DNA of 64,000 bases from Streptomyces dioscori. GTDB taxonomy: Bacteria > Actinomycetota > Actinomycetes > Streptomycetales > Streptomycetaceae. The notes under the pieces were generated by a model that searched no databases, was not told the DNA's origin, and worked only from the letters and a program-made list of their open reading frames with translations. Both the position numbers and the translations under genes were made by a program. Location: NCBI RefSeq assembly GCF_003024195.1, contig NZ_KZ679047.1, forward strand, positions 170,597 through 234,596. The letters run 5' to 3'. Within the stretch, counting starts at the first letter, position 1. Each line of letters opens with the position of its first letter. Positions 1-9,800 of the stretch are shown here, piece after piece.

Positions 1-1
1 A

Positions 2-871
2 CTGTCCGGCGCCGTCGCGCTCACCCGGGTGCTGGGTCCGGTACTGGCCGACCTGGCCGAACGGTTCCCCGGCAGCGCGGTGCTCCGCGAGCCCGCCTAC
101 CGCAGTCTCGCCCTGGCGGGCCCCGACGGGACACCGGACCGCGACCTGCTCGAAGGCTTCGGCGTCATCGTCCGCGAGGGCCTGGCCCACCGGCTCCTGC
201 CCGGCACCACCCCGCTGCTCGCGGGCGCCGTGGCGGACGAGTACCCCACCGGTGCCGCGCACATCTCCCGGCTCCTCGACGGGGCCGGGCCTCGGGCCGC
301 ACTCGACTGGTGGGCCGCCTACCTGCGGCTCCTCGTGCCGCCCGTACTCGCCGCCTACTTCGACCACGGCCTCGTACTGGAACCCCATCTGCAGAACGTG
401 CTGATCTGCGTCGACGGCGACGGCATGCCCGCCCAGGTCCTCTTCCGTGACCTGGAGGGCACCAAGCTGCTGCCCGAGCGGCACGCCGGGACCCTCGCCT
501 CGCTGCCGCCCGAGGTCGCGGGCCCGATGACGTACGACGCGCAGCGCGGCTGGGACCGGATCGTCTACTGCCTGCTCGTGAACCACGTCGCCGAGCTGCT
601 CGCGGCCCTCGCCGATCTGCACCCCCGTGCCGAGGCCGCGTTGTGGGCCGAGGTCCGGGGCGCCCTGAGGACGTACGCCGACCGCTACGGCTGCCCGCCG
701 CCGCTGGCCGCGCTGCTCGCGGGCGTGCCCCTGCCCGCCAAGGCGAACCTGCTGACCCGCTGGGAGCGCAAGGCCGACCGCGAGGCCGGATACGTCCGGC
801 TGCCCTCGCCCCTCGGCGAGCCGATCACTGCATCAACCGATGCCGCTGCCGCTACCGGGGGCACCCGATGA
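2..871 (+). CDS. IucA/IucC-family siderophore synthetase, C-terminal part (5' end outside window)
   Basis: The frame is open from the left edge, so only the last 289 residues are visible; a full-length NIS synthetase is about 580-620 residues. The family joins a carboxylate such as citrate to an amine or alcohol through an acyl-adenylate. Seen in the sequence are the HxQN signature (EPHLQNVL near visible residue 130) followed by an FRDLEG motif, both typical of the ATP/substrate pocket of the C-terminal IucA/IucC fold. The TGA stop overlaps the ATG of the next gene (ATGA), so the two are translationally coupled. The pairing with a type III PLP decarboxylase resembles staphyloferrin B-type loci (SbnH), which is inference; the substrate cannot be read from this fragment. 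Confidence 0.85.
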   Translation: MSGAVALTRVLGPVLADLAERFPGSAVLREPAYRSLALAGPDGTPDRDLLEGFGVIVREGLAHRLLPGTTPLLAGAVADEYPTGAAHISRLLDGAGPRAALDWWAAYLRLLVPPVLAAYFDHGLVLEPHLQNVLICVDGDGMPAQVLFRDLEGTKLLPERHAGTLASLPPEVAGPMTYDAQRGWDRIVYCLLVNHVAELLAALADLHPRAEAALWAEVRGALRTYADRYGCPPPLAALLAGVPLPAKANLLTRWERKADREAGYVRLPSPLGEPITASTDAAAATGGTR

Positions 872-2082
872 CCGATCCCACCGACGCCGTACGGAACCGG
901 GTGCTCTCCCTGCCCTCCGGCGAACTCCCCGCCTACCTCTACGACTTGGCGGCGCTGCGCGCGCACGCGGCGGCCGTGCGAGCCTCACTGCCCGAGCGCG
1001 TCGAGCTGTACTACGCGGCGAAGGCCAACCCGGAGCCGGAGATCCTGGCCGCGCTGAGTGCGTACGTGGACGGCTACGAGGTCGCCTCGGGCGGTGAACT
1101 CGCCCATGTCGCCCAGGCGGTGCCGGGCCGCCCGCTGGCCTTCGGCGGGCCCGGCAAGACCCCCGCCGAGATCGTCGCCGCGCTGGAGCTGGGCGTGGAG
1201 CGTTTCCATGTGGAGAGCGAGTACGAGCTGCACATGCTGGCCGAACTGGCCCGGCGGGTGCTGCCCGCCGGCCGGGTGGGCGTGCTGCCGCGCTTCAACC
1301 TCCCGGTGGCCGCGGGCTCGTTGGCGGCGAGTTCCCTCGCCATGGGCGGGCGTCCCTCCCCCTTCGGCCTGGACCCGGCCCAGGCGGACACGGTCATGGG
1401 TCTGCTCACCGATGACACATACCCGCAGCTCGAACTCAAGGGTGTGCACGCCCATCTGGCGAGCGGACTCCGGGCTCCCGAGCAGTTCGCGGTGGCCGAG
1501 TCCGTCGTGGAGTGGGCCGTCCGGCTCTCGGAGCGGCACGGGGTCCGGCCGGCGGAGGTCAACGTCGGCGGGGGCATGACGGTCGACTACACGGCCCCCG
1601 ACGAGCGCTTCGACTGGGTCGCGTACGGTGCCGGGCTCGCCCGGCTCCTGTCGCGGCACCCGGATCTGGTGGTGCGTGTCGAACCCGGGCGGGCCCTGAC
1701 GGCGTACTGCGGCTGGTACGCCACCGAAGTCCTGGACGTGAAGCCGAGTCACGGCGAGGAGTTCGCGGTGGTGCGCGGCGGCACGCACCACCTGCGCACT
1801 CCGGCGACCAAGGGGCACGACCAGCCCTGCACCCTGCTGACGGTGGAGGACTGGCCGCATCCGTGGGTCCGGCCGGCCGCCCGAGGCGAACTGGTCACGC
1901 TGACCGGCCAGTTGTGCACGCCGAAGGACGTCCTGGCCAGGAACGTCCCCGCGGCGGCGTTGCGCGCGGGCGACCGGGTGGCGTTCGGGCTGGCGGGTGC
2001 CTACGCGTGGAACATCTCCCACCACGACTTCCTCATGCACCCGCGCCCCGGCTTCCACTTCATCGACGCACCGGGCGGGTGA
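868..2082 (+). CDS. Type III PLP-dependent decarboxylase (ornithine/DAP decarboxylase fold), siderophore pathway
   Basis: 404 residues from the ATG at 868, chosen because it overlaps the upstream stop as ATGA. The fold is an alanine-racemase-like PLP barrel followed by a beta domain. Visible motifs: YYAAKANP with the PLP lysine at about residue 52, a glycine-rich phosphate-binding GGGMTVDY segment, EPGRAL, and a late GQLCTPKDVL segment carrying the conserved cysteine that contributes to the partner active site in dimers. Such enzymes decarboxylate basic amino acids or an amino-acid-citrate conjugate. Because it follows an IucA/IucC gene with no gap, it probably supplies or trims the amine used in the siderophore. 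Lysine/ornithine decarboxylase for a different route is the alternative. Confidence 0.85.
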   Translation: MTDPTDAVRNRVLSLPSGELPAYLYDLAALRAHAAAVRASLPERVELYYAAKANPEPEILAALSAYVDGYEVASGGELAHVAQAVPGRPLAFGGPGKTPAEIVAALELGVERFHVESEYELHMLAELARRVLPAGRVGVLPRFNLPVAAGSLAASSLAMGGRPSPFGLDPAQADTVMGLLTDDTYPQLELKGVHAHLASGLRAPEQFAVAESVVEWAVRLSERHGVRPAEVNVGGGMTVDYTAPDERFDWVAYGAGLARLLSRHPDLVVRVEPGRALTAYCGWYATEVLDVKPSHGEEFAVVRGGTHHLRTPATKGHDQPCTLLTVEDWPHPWVRPAARGELVTLTGQLCTPKDVLARNVPAAALRAGDRVAFGLAGAYAWNISHHDFLMHPRPGFHFIDAPGG

Positions 2083-2112
2083 CCGAAAGGGCATGACCCC
2101 TGGCGAGAAGGT

Positions 2113-2610
2113 TCAGCCCTGCTGGAACAGCTCCGCGGGCAGCGGCTTCAGCAGCGCGTACAGGTCGTCGGTGATGGGGCGGTCCCAGGCGGCGATCGTC
2201 ACGAGGACCTTGTCGCTGCGGTCGAACTGCACACAGGAGATCCGCGTCTCGGAGAGCTTCAGGCGGCGCACGATGAGGAGGTTGTCACCCTGCATGACCG
2301 GCATGTCCTCGGCTCCGGTGACGACGACCTCTTCGTCGTTCTCCAGCGCCTGCAGCAGCTGGGCCACCTCGAACGGGACCTCTCCCTCGGCGACCTCCCG
2401 GGCCGGTGAGCCCTCCGGCAGATTGCCGATGATCATCGCCGGACCGCGGCCGCCGAACAGGTCGTAACGCAGGAACACACCCTGGCAGCTGCCATCGGGG
2501 GCGGGCAGCAGGCCCGCGCCGAGATTGCCCGGCCAGTCGCCCGGATCCATGGCCAGAACGTCGAAGTCTGGCCCGGCGGGAGTGGCGCTACGGCGGCGGA
2601 GGAAGGACAT
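2113..2610 (-). CDS. Conserved hypothetical protein, 165 aa
   Basis: I recognise no named domain. The protein is acidic, starts with a short basic segment (MSFLRRR) and has no signal peptide or membrane span. It converges on the siderophore operon with a 30 bp gap, so it is transcribed separately. Codon use is that of a real Streptomyces gene. Function unknown. Confidence 0.6.
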   Translation of the reverse strand: MSFLRRRSATPAGPDFDVLAMDPGDWPGNLGAGLLPAPDGSCQGVFLRYDLFGGRGPAMIIGNLPEGSPAREVAEGEVPFEVAQLLQALENDEEVVVTGAEDMPVMQGDNLLIVRRLKLSETRISCVQFDRSDKVLVTIAAWDRPITDDLYALLKPLPAELFQQG

Positions 2611-2709
2611 GCCGCAATGGTACGTGCATCGGAGGGCGTACGGCCGGGGGGTCGGCGGCCACGGACCCGGAGACGCACGGATCCCCGGGAGGGATCGCCG
2701 AGCGGCCCC

Positions 2710-5700
2710 CTATGCGCCGGGGCTCTCCCTCCTCGCCGTCCCCAGCGCCGCTCCGAGCCCCGTGCGCTCCGTTCCCACCTTCCGGTACACCGCCGACAGC
2801 AGCCGTACCACCGTCGTCTCCTCCGTGTGGAGCTGTTCGGCGATGGCCGCCGTGGTGAGGCCCCGCACGGCCAGTTCCGCGACCGCGCACTCCCGGGCGG
2901 TGAGCGTGTCCGTCTCCGCGCTGTGCAGGCGGCGGGGCCGCAGCCCGGCGGCCTGCAGTTCGTCGCGTGCCGCCTCGGCCAGTCCGTCGGCGCCGCACTG
3001 CACGGCCGCGTCGAGCCCCCGGTAGAGGTGCTCGGCGGCCTCTCCGGGACGGCTGCCGCGGCGCAGCTCGGCGCCGAGGGCGACCAGCGCGCAGGCCAGT
3101 TCGTACGCTGCCGGGGAGCGCTCCAGATGGTCGACGGCCTCCTCCAGGAGGTTGACGCGGGCCAGTCCCGAGGAGACGTCGGCCGCCGCGCGCAGCGCCT
3201 GGCCGACCGCCGACGGCGCTCCGTACAGCCGGGCCCGCCGCACCGCGTCGGCCGCCGTGGCCACGGCCCGTTCCGGGGCGTCGTGGCTCTCGGCGCGGGC
3301 CAGGTGCAGCTGCCACGGGCACCAGGCGGGGTTGCGCATGCCGCGCGGGTTGAGGCGGCGCCCGGCCGCGGCGAGTTCGGCGGCGGCGTCCTTCGCCAGG
3401 CCCCTGGCCAGCAGCAGCTCACCGTGCACGGTCTGGGAGTCGGGGAAGACCACGGCGGCGGGGAACGGCTCCTCGAAGGCGTGGTCCTCGGCGAGCTGCG
3501 TGGCCTCGGTGAGCCGGCCGCGGGCGAGGAGGACCTCGACGAGGATGCCGACCGCGTACCAGTGGGCCGGGGTGCCGGGGCCGACCCGCTCGGCGAGCCT
3601 GAGCCCCGCGCGGACGAAGTCCTCGGCCTCGGCGAGCCGGCCCCGGCGGAAGCGTACGTACGCCAGCAGGGTGTAGCCGAAGGAGAGGTGGGCGCCGTGC
3701 CAGCCCTGCCGTTCGAAGTCGGCGATCCCGGCGGCGAACAGTTCCTCGGTGCGCCCCGGCCGGTCGGCGTACATGAAAGTGAGGGCGACGAGGACGGGCA
3801 CCTCGAATCCGCGGTCGGCCTCGGCCCAGCCGAAGCCGCCGGCCAGGGCGCGCTCCGCGTGGTGGACGGCGATGTGGGCGGGTTCGCCGCGCAGGGTGGC
3901 GTCCCAGGCGCGCAGGCCGATCACATAGCGTTCGGTGAGGTCGCGGCCGGTGAGGCGGTCGGCGAGCCGGGCCAGCCGGCGGGAGCGGGCCGGTGATTCG
4001 GGTTCGTCGGCGCGGAAGGCGTCCCACATGAACTGTTCCGACTGCATCCGCAGTCGTACGCGTACGTCCCCGGTCACCTTGATCTCGCGGGCGAGGGTGT
4101 CGGAGGCCTCGCCGAGCCGGTCGCTGTGGGCGAGGACCTGGGAGAGCCGGTAGACGATGTTGTGGCGCAGTCCGGGGTCGTCGATCGGCTCTTCGAGGGC
4201 GGCCCGCAGATGGTTGACGGTGGTCGCCGGTTCGGTGAGCAGGGAGGCGCAGCCGAGTTCGTAGAGGACGGCTGCGCGTTCCGCGAGGGGCGGGGGTTCC
4301 CGCAGGGCGCGGGCCAGGTGGCGGCGCGCGGCGTCGGGTGCTCCGGCGCGCAGGGTCTCGCGGGCGGCGGCCCGCAGTTGCTGGACGACCCAGGTGTCAC
4401 CGTCGGGGTGGGTCTCCATGAGGTGGCGGGCGGCGGCGGACGGGCCGAGCCCCGCGTCGATGACGCACCAGGCGGCCTGTCCGTGCAGGGCGACCCGGAA
4501 GCTGCCGGGGATGGCCCGGTAGACGGCGGTGGCGATGAGCGGGTGGACGAATTCGAGAGGGCCCTCGCCCGTCCCGGCGCCGGTGAGGATACGGGCGTCG
4601 CGCAGGGCGTCCGCCGCGTCGGCCGCCTCCTCGGAGCCGAGGCCCGCCACGGCCGTGGCGAGCGTCGGGGAGATCTCGGTGCCGAGGAGGGCGCAGGCCC
4701 AGGCGAAGCGGACGGTGGAGGTGCCCAGGCGTTCGAGGCGGGCGACGAGGCCACTGCCCTTGACCGCGGCGGCCAGGTCGCGCAGCAGGTGCGCGCCGGG
4801 TTCGGTCGGGGTCAGGCCGCGGTCGCGTACCTTCGCGGTGAGTTCGACGGTCTCGAACGGGTTGCCCGCGGTGACGGCCCAGCACTCACGGCAGAACGCG
4901 TCGTCGGCCCGCGTGCCGAGGCTCTCGCGGACCAGGCGGGCGACGGCGTCGGCGCTCAGCGGTTCCAGGTCGAGGGGGCGCCCGCCCGCACGGCCGGGCA
5001 GACCTCTGAACGCCTCGGCGTGGTCCGGGAGTTCGTCGGGACGGTAGGCGACGACGAGGAGCAGGGGCAGTTGTTCGGCGCGGGGCGCGAACGCGGCGAG
5101 CCACTGCAGCGACTCGGGGTCGGCCCAGTGCGCGTCGTCGAGGACGAGCACCATCGGGGCCCGGCGCACGGCGAGATGGGTGAGGACCCAGTCGAGGCCG
5201 TCGCGCAGGCCCTGCTGGTCGGGCGGCGAGCCCTCCGTGGTAGCGCACAGGCCGAGCGCGGGTCCGACGATGGCGTACCAACTGCCCAGCGAGGTACGGA
5301 GTTCGGCCTCCGGGACGCCCGCGAGCTGGGGTTGGAGGAGTTGGCGTGCGACGTGGAAGGCGACGCGCTGTTCCTGGTCGCCGCCTCGTGCGGACAGGAC
5401 CGTGCAGCCCATGGCCTCGGCGCGCCTGCGCACTTCGGCGAGGAGGCTCGTCTTGCCGATACCGGCCCGTCCGGCGAAGGCGAGCAGCCCGCCCCGGGGC
5501 CGGTCGGGCGGCTCGGCGCCGTCTCTGAGAGGGGCGGTGCTCCTGGGAGGGGTGGTGCTCCCGGGAGAGGTGGTGTTCCTGGGAGAGGTGGTGTCCCGTT
5601 GCGGCGCGGCGCCTTTTCGACGGGGCCACATGCCTTTGCGGTGCGGCTCGGCGCCTGGCCGGTGACGTTCGGTGCCTGGCCGGTGCGCCTCGGCGCCTTC

Positions 5701-5979
5701 GCGGTGCGGCTCGGTGCCGGGCCGGTGCGCTTCGGTGCCTTCGCGGTGACGTTCGGTGGCTTCGCGGTGCGGTTCATGAGCCGTTCGCTGCGGCTGAGGG
5801 GGCTCGGGGGTGTCCGGGTGAGCCCCGGTGGCGGTCGCACGGAGTCCGAGGGGGTCCGGGCCAAGTCCGTAGGTGCCCGTGCGCAGCCCGGTCACCTCGC
5901 CCAACGCCTCGTCCACCGCGGCGAGTTCCATCTCGCGCTCGAAGAGCGTTCCGCTGCTCCGCATGCCCTGCCGCCCCAT
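2710..5979 (-). CDS. LAL-type LuxR transcriptional regulator with AAA ATPase domain and repeat insertion
   Basis: About 1089 residues from the ATG at 5979; an in-frame start 51 bp further upstream is possible but carries a basic tail with no RBS. Order of parts: short N-terminal FEREMELAAVDEAL segment normally found directly before the P-loop; a low-complexity insertion (about residues 40-165); Walker A GRAGIGKTSLL near residue 170-180; Walker B VLVLDDAHWAD; a long TPR-like helical middle; and a C-terminal LuxR helix-turn-helix (LTARECAVAELAVRGLTTAAIA). LAL proteins are large ATP-dependent activators, often of secondary metabolism or sugar uptake. In typical members the N-terminal segment and Walker A lie within about 30 residues of each other; here two tandem-repeat arrays separate them. 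No target is obvious nearby. Confidence 0.9.
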   Translation of the reverse strand: MGRQGMRSSGTLFEREMELAAVDEALGEVTGLRTGTYGLGPDPLGLRATATGAHPDTPEPPQPQRTAHEPHREATERHREGTEAHRPGTEPHREGAEAHRPGTERHRPGAEPHRKGMWPRRKGAAPQRDTTSPRNTTSPGSTTPPRSTAPLRDGAEPPDRPRGGLLAFAGRAGIGKTSLLAEVRRRAEAMGCTVLSARGGDQEQRVAFHVARQLLQPQLAGVPEAELRTSLGSWYAIVGPALGLCATTEGSPPDQQGLRDGLDWVLTHLAVRRAPMVLVLDDAHWADPESLQWLAAFAPRAEQLPLLLVVAYRPDELPDHAEAFRGLPGRAGGRPLDLEPLSADAVARLVRESLGTRADDAFCRECWAVTAGNPFETVELTAKVRDRGLTPTEPGAHLLRDLAAAVKGSGLVARLERLGTSTVRFAWACALLGTEISPTLATAVAGLGSEEAADAADALRDARILTGAGTGEGPLEFVHPLIATAVYRAIPGSFRVALHGQAAWCVIDAGLGPSAAARHLMETHPDGDTWVVQQLRAAARETLRAGAPDAARRHLARALREPPPLAERAAVLYELGCASLLTEPATTVNHLRAALEEPIDDPGLRHNIVYRLSQVLAHSDRLGEASDTLAREIKVTGDVRVRLRMQSEQFMWDAFRADEPESPARSRRLARLADRLTGRDLTERYVIGLRAWDATLRGEPAHIAVHHAERALAGGFGWAEADRGFEVPVLVALTFMYADRPGRTEELFAAGIADFERQGWHGAHLSFGYTLLAYVRFRRGRLAEAEDFVRAGLRLAERVGPGTPAHWYAVGILVEVLLARGRLTEATQLAEDHAFEEPFPAAVVFPDSQTVHGELLLARGLAKDAAAELAAAGRRLNPRGMRNPAWCPWQLHLARAESHDAPERAVATAADAVRRARLYGAPSAVGQALRAAADVSSGLARVNLLEEAVDHLERSPAAYELACALVALGAELRRGSRPGEAAEHLYRGLDAAVQCGADGLAEAARDELQAAGLRPRRLHSAETDTLTARECAVAELAVRGLTTAAIAEQLHTEETTVVRLLSAVYRKVGTERTGLGAALGTARRESPGA
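5537..5778. repeat. Two in-frame tandem arrays inside the LAL gene (18 bp x3, 21 bp x7)
   Basis: 5537-5590 holds three 18 bp units encoding hexapeptides such as TTSPRN and TTSPGS. 5632-5778 holds seven 21 bp units encoding heptapeptides such as EPHREGA, EAHRPGT and ERHRPGA. Both unit lengths are multiples of three, so copy-number change keeps the reading frame. They lie between the N-terminal segment and Walker A of the regulator. Confidence 0.9.
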
Positions 5980-6089
5980 GACGCACCCCCTGCCACGGTG
6001 GTGCGGCCGACGCGGGGAGACGGTGCGCACCGTGGCTTACAGGCACCTCAGCGTACGCCGGGGGCGAGTGCCACGGGCCGGTCCGGCCG

Positions 6090-6515
6090 TTACCGACCGG
6101 AGCGTTCGGCCAGCTGTTCCAGCAGGGTCACGGCCTCGGCGGCCCGCTCGTGCGGGACGAAGAGGTGGTCGTGGTGGAAGCCCGCGACGACGTTGCAGCT
6201 CAGACCCTCTGCGGCGAGTGCCTGGGCGACGGCGGCCGTGAGCCCGACGGCGTCCAGCGCCGAGTGGATGCGCAGAGTGATCCACCCGGCCACGTAGTCG
6301 TAGGTCAGACGTGCCCTGTCGGCGTCCTCCTGTTCGACGACGAGGGTGAGGCCCTCGTCCTCGACGACGGTGACGACGGGTGAGAGACCAGGGGGTGCCG
6401 TGCTGCCGGGGACGGCGGTGAAGACGTAGCGGCCGGGGTGCAGGGCGGGTTCCATACCGCTCAGCAGCCGACCGAGGTCACGTTCCGCGCCCGTTCCACC
6501 GCTCGCTCCGCTCAT
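6090..6515 (-). CDS. ACT-domain protein, 141 aa
   Basis: A small cytosolic protein with the layout of the Streptomyces ACT_7-like family: an N-terminal LHPGRYVF strand, a central VVTVVEDEGLTLVVEQEDAD stretch and a C-terminal GLTAAVAQALAAEGLSCNVVAGFHHDHLFVP segment, typical of ACT ligand-binding folds. Such proteins probably bind an amino acid or small ligand, but the ligand is unknown. It stands alone, 10 bp upstream of the remains of a CGNR gene transcribed in the same direction. Confidence 0.75.
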   Translation of the reverse strand: MSGASGGTGAERDLGRLLSGMEPALHPGRYVFTAVPGSTAPPGLSPVVTVVEDEGLTLVVEQEDADRARLTYDYVAGWITLRIHSALDAVGLTAAVAQALAAEGLSCNVVAGFHHDHLFVPHERAAEAVTLLEQLAERSGR

Positions 6516-6524
6516 GCCAGGAGG

Positions 6525-6959
6525 TTATGCCGTTTTCTTGTGCCGCTCGTGGTGGCGGGCGACACGGGCACGGTTTCCGTACGAGGGTTCGCACCACTCC
6601 TGGCGCGGGTGGTCCTTGAGGAAGTAGCGCACACAGCGCGGTGCGTGGCAGGCGCGCAACCGCTGCCGGTCGGTGCTCGCGAGAAAGGCGATGGCGGCGC
6701 GGGCAAGGGTCGGCGCGAGGGTCGACCCGTCATATGCGGGCCCCTGACCTGCGGAGGGGTCTTGGCGTACGAACGGTTCCTGCCGCCGCATTGATTCGTG
6801 CCGTACGAGCGGTTCCTGCCGTACGAGCAGTTCCTGGCGTACGAACGGTTCCTGGCGTACGACGGGTTCGGCGCCCTCGGTCCACGACAGCACCTGGACG
6901 GTCGGAACCTGGGCGGCCCGTGCGTTGAGCCGTTCGACGGCGTCCCGTGGGTGTTCATG
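6525..6959 (-). pseudogene. CGNR zinc-finger protein remnant with 18 bp repeat expansion
   Basis: The C-terminal 45 residues carry the CGNR finger (RLRACHAPRCVRYFLKDHP, then a WCEPSYGNRARVARHHERHK tail), a DNA-binding module. Upstream in the same frame the sequence still reads DAVERLNARAAQVPT, the usual linker of this family. The normal N-terminal ABATE domain of roughly 80-100 residues is absent: the open frame continues upstream to about 7132 as unrelated basic sequence without an obvious start. A GTG at 6893 would give a 122-residue product. Between linker and finger a hexapeptide repeat (VRQEPF, VRQELL, VRQEPL) has been inserted. Either a 5'-deleted pseudogene or a very short CGNR protein; the first is more likely. 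Confidence 0.6.
6763..6870. repeat. Six 18 bp tandem units in the CGNR remnant
   Basis: Units begin at 6763, 6781, 6799, 6817, 6835 and 6853; the common form is close to TGGCGTACGAACGGTTCC. The second unit has diverged most. The array is in frame with the CGNR finger on the minus strand and encodes VRQEPF-type hexapeptides. Confidence 0.9.
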
Positions 6960-7163
6960 GGAATCTCGCCTCCGGAACGTCTTCTTCCGCTTCCTGTGGC
7001 CGGCCTCGCTCAGGCAGGACCCCAGGAAGGGGTCGAAGATCGCGTGTCCGGAAAAAGGGACGGGAAACTCCCCCTCCTCAGCCGGCGACCGGAGCTCACA
7101 CCGGGCCGATTCCCTCAGGGGGTCGACTCGTGAGTCAGGTCGGATCCCGGCCGAGGCCGGATC

Positions 7164-7406
7164 TCAGGTGAGGTCGAACTCCCCCTCCCGCGCCCCCGAC
7201 ACGAACGCGCCCCACTCCGCGGGCGTGAAGATCAAGGACGGGCTTTCCGGGCGGCCGCTGTTGCGCATCGCGATGAAACCCTCGACAAAGGCGATCTGGA
7301 CATCCCCCCGCCCACGGCTGCTCGAATGCCAGTCGGCGCTGCTGAGGTCAAGCTCCGGCTTGTCCCAGCCCGCGAGCGGGTGCTGCTGGATGGTGCTCTC
7401 GGCCAC
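7164..7406 (-). CDS. DUF397 protein, 80 aa
   Basis: Matches the DUF397 pattern: an N-terminal WxxSS-type motif (DWHSSSRGRGDVQIAF), a central IAMRNSGRPESPSLIF and the ending TPAEWGAFVSGAREGEFD. DUF397 genes normally sit beside an XRE helix-turn-helix regulator and act as its partner. Here no such regulator is adjacent; the nearest trace is a decayed MmyB/XRE fragment 46 kb away. It is therefore an orphan copy whose partner must be elsewhere. Confidence 0.85.
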   Translation of the reverse strand: MAESTIQQHPLAGWDKPELDLSSADWHSSSRGRGDVQIAFVEGFIAMRNSGRPESPSLIFTPAEWGAFVSGAREGEFDLT

Positions 7407-7488
7407 GTCCGTGCTCCTCCCGGTTCGTCGTCCGCGGCCAGCCTAGCTTTCGGCACCTGCCGCGCACAGGCCACGTAAGAAGGACAGT

Positions 7489-8723
<1,235 letters not shown>

Positions 8724-8727
<4 letters not shown>

Positions 8728-9800
8728 CGCGGGTCTCCTTCCAGTACGGCGACCAGGTTCTGTTGCAGGCAGGGACCCGAAGTGGCGTGTGCCAGCGCCC
8801 GGTCGGAGTCACCGCGCCCGATCCGGGCGGCGGCCTCGCCGATCCGGATGAGCCCCGCGGCCATGATGGGATTGGCGGCGAGCGCTCCCCCGGACGGATT
8901 GACGTCGACACCTTCACCCAGCCGCAGGGCTTTGCGCAGCACCACTTCCTGGGAGGTGAAAGGCGCGTGCAACTCAGCGGTGTCCACCGGCCGTTCGAAG
9001 GCACCCGCCCGTTCCGCCGCCAGCCGCGCGGAGGGTGAGTCGGTCAGATCGCGTACCCCCAGGCCGTGCGCCTCGATGCGGTGGTCGATGCCCCGTATCC
9101 AGGCGGGCCGCTCGCACAGTTCACGGGCCCGCTCCCCCGCTGCGAGGATCACGGCGGCGGCCCCGTCCCCGATGGGGGGACAGTCTCCGGTGCGCAGAGG
9201 GCGTACGGCGTGCTCGCCCCGTGGCACCGAACCCCGCAGCTGCGCATGGGAGTTGCCGGTGGCGGAGGCCCGGCTGCGAGTGGCGACGGCGGCGAGCGCC
9301 GGCTCGTCCGTGTCGCCCGCGTCGATGAGCGCCTGCGCCTGGAGGGCGGCCAGCGCGACGGAGTCGGGCCACAGGGGGGCCACGTAGTACGGATCGAGCT
9401 GTCGCGTCAGCACATCGCGTACGGAGCCGGGGGACGACTTGCCGTACGCGTACACCAGCGCGGTGTCCACGTCGCCGGTGAGGAGCTTCGTCCAGGCCTC
9501 GTACAGCGCCCACGCCCCGTCCATCTCCACATGCGACTCGGAGATCGGCGGCCAGGCGCCCACGCCGTCCAGGGCCATGGTGAAGGAGAAGGCCCGGCCC
9601 GCGAGATAGTCCGTGGAGCCGGAGCAGGTGAAGCCGATGTCGCTGGTCCTCAGCCCGGTCTGCGCCAGCACCCGGTGCAGGACCGGCATGAGCATCTCCA
9701 CCTCGGAGAGCTCGTCGCTGGTGCGCCGGTGGTCGGTCTGCGCGAAGGCGACGACGGCGATGTCCCTGAGCGGGCGGGGGGCGGACCTCGGTGCGGGCAT
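8724..9800 (-). CDS. Second thiolase-fold protein, lipid-transfer/Ltp2 type
   Basis: 358 residues beginning PLRDIAVVAFAQTDHRR. The region equivalent to the thiolase nucleophile reads near GIGFTCSGSTDYLAGRAF-like sequence, where a Cys is present but in an early strand (DIGFTCSGSTDYL), followed by SHVEMDGAWALYEAW. The C-terminal part reads VNPSGGALAANPIMAAGLIRIGEAA, again without the GHP histidine. Start at 9800 directly abuts the upstream stop (TAGATG), so it is coupled to the DUF35 gene. The two thiolase-like subunits plus the DUF35 protein probably form one complex. Confidence 0.8.

Noticed and set aside
2617..6297. Long plus-strand open frames over the LAL regulator region
   Set aside because: They are antisense to a clear LAL gene, have no recognisable domains and show the Arg/Gly/Ala-rich composition expected from reading GC-rich coding DNA in the wrong frame.
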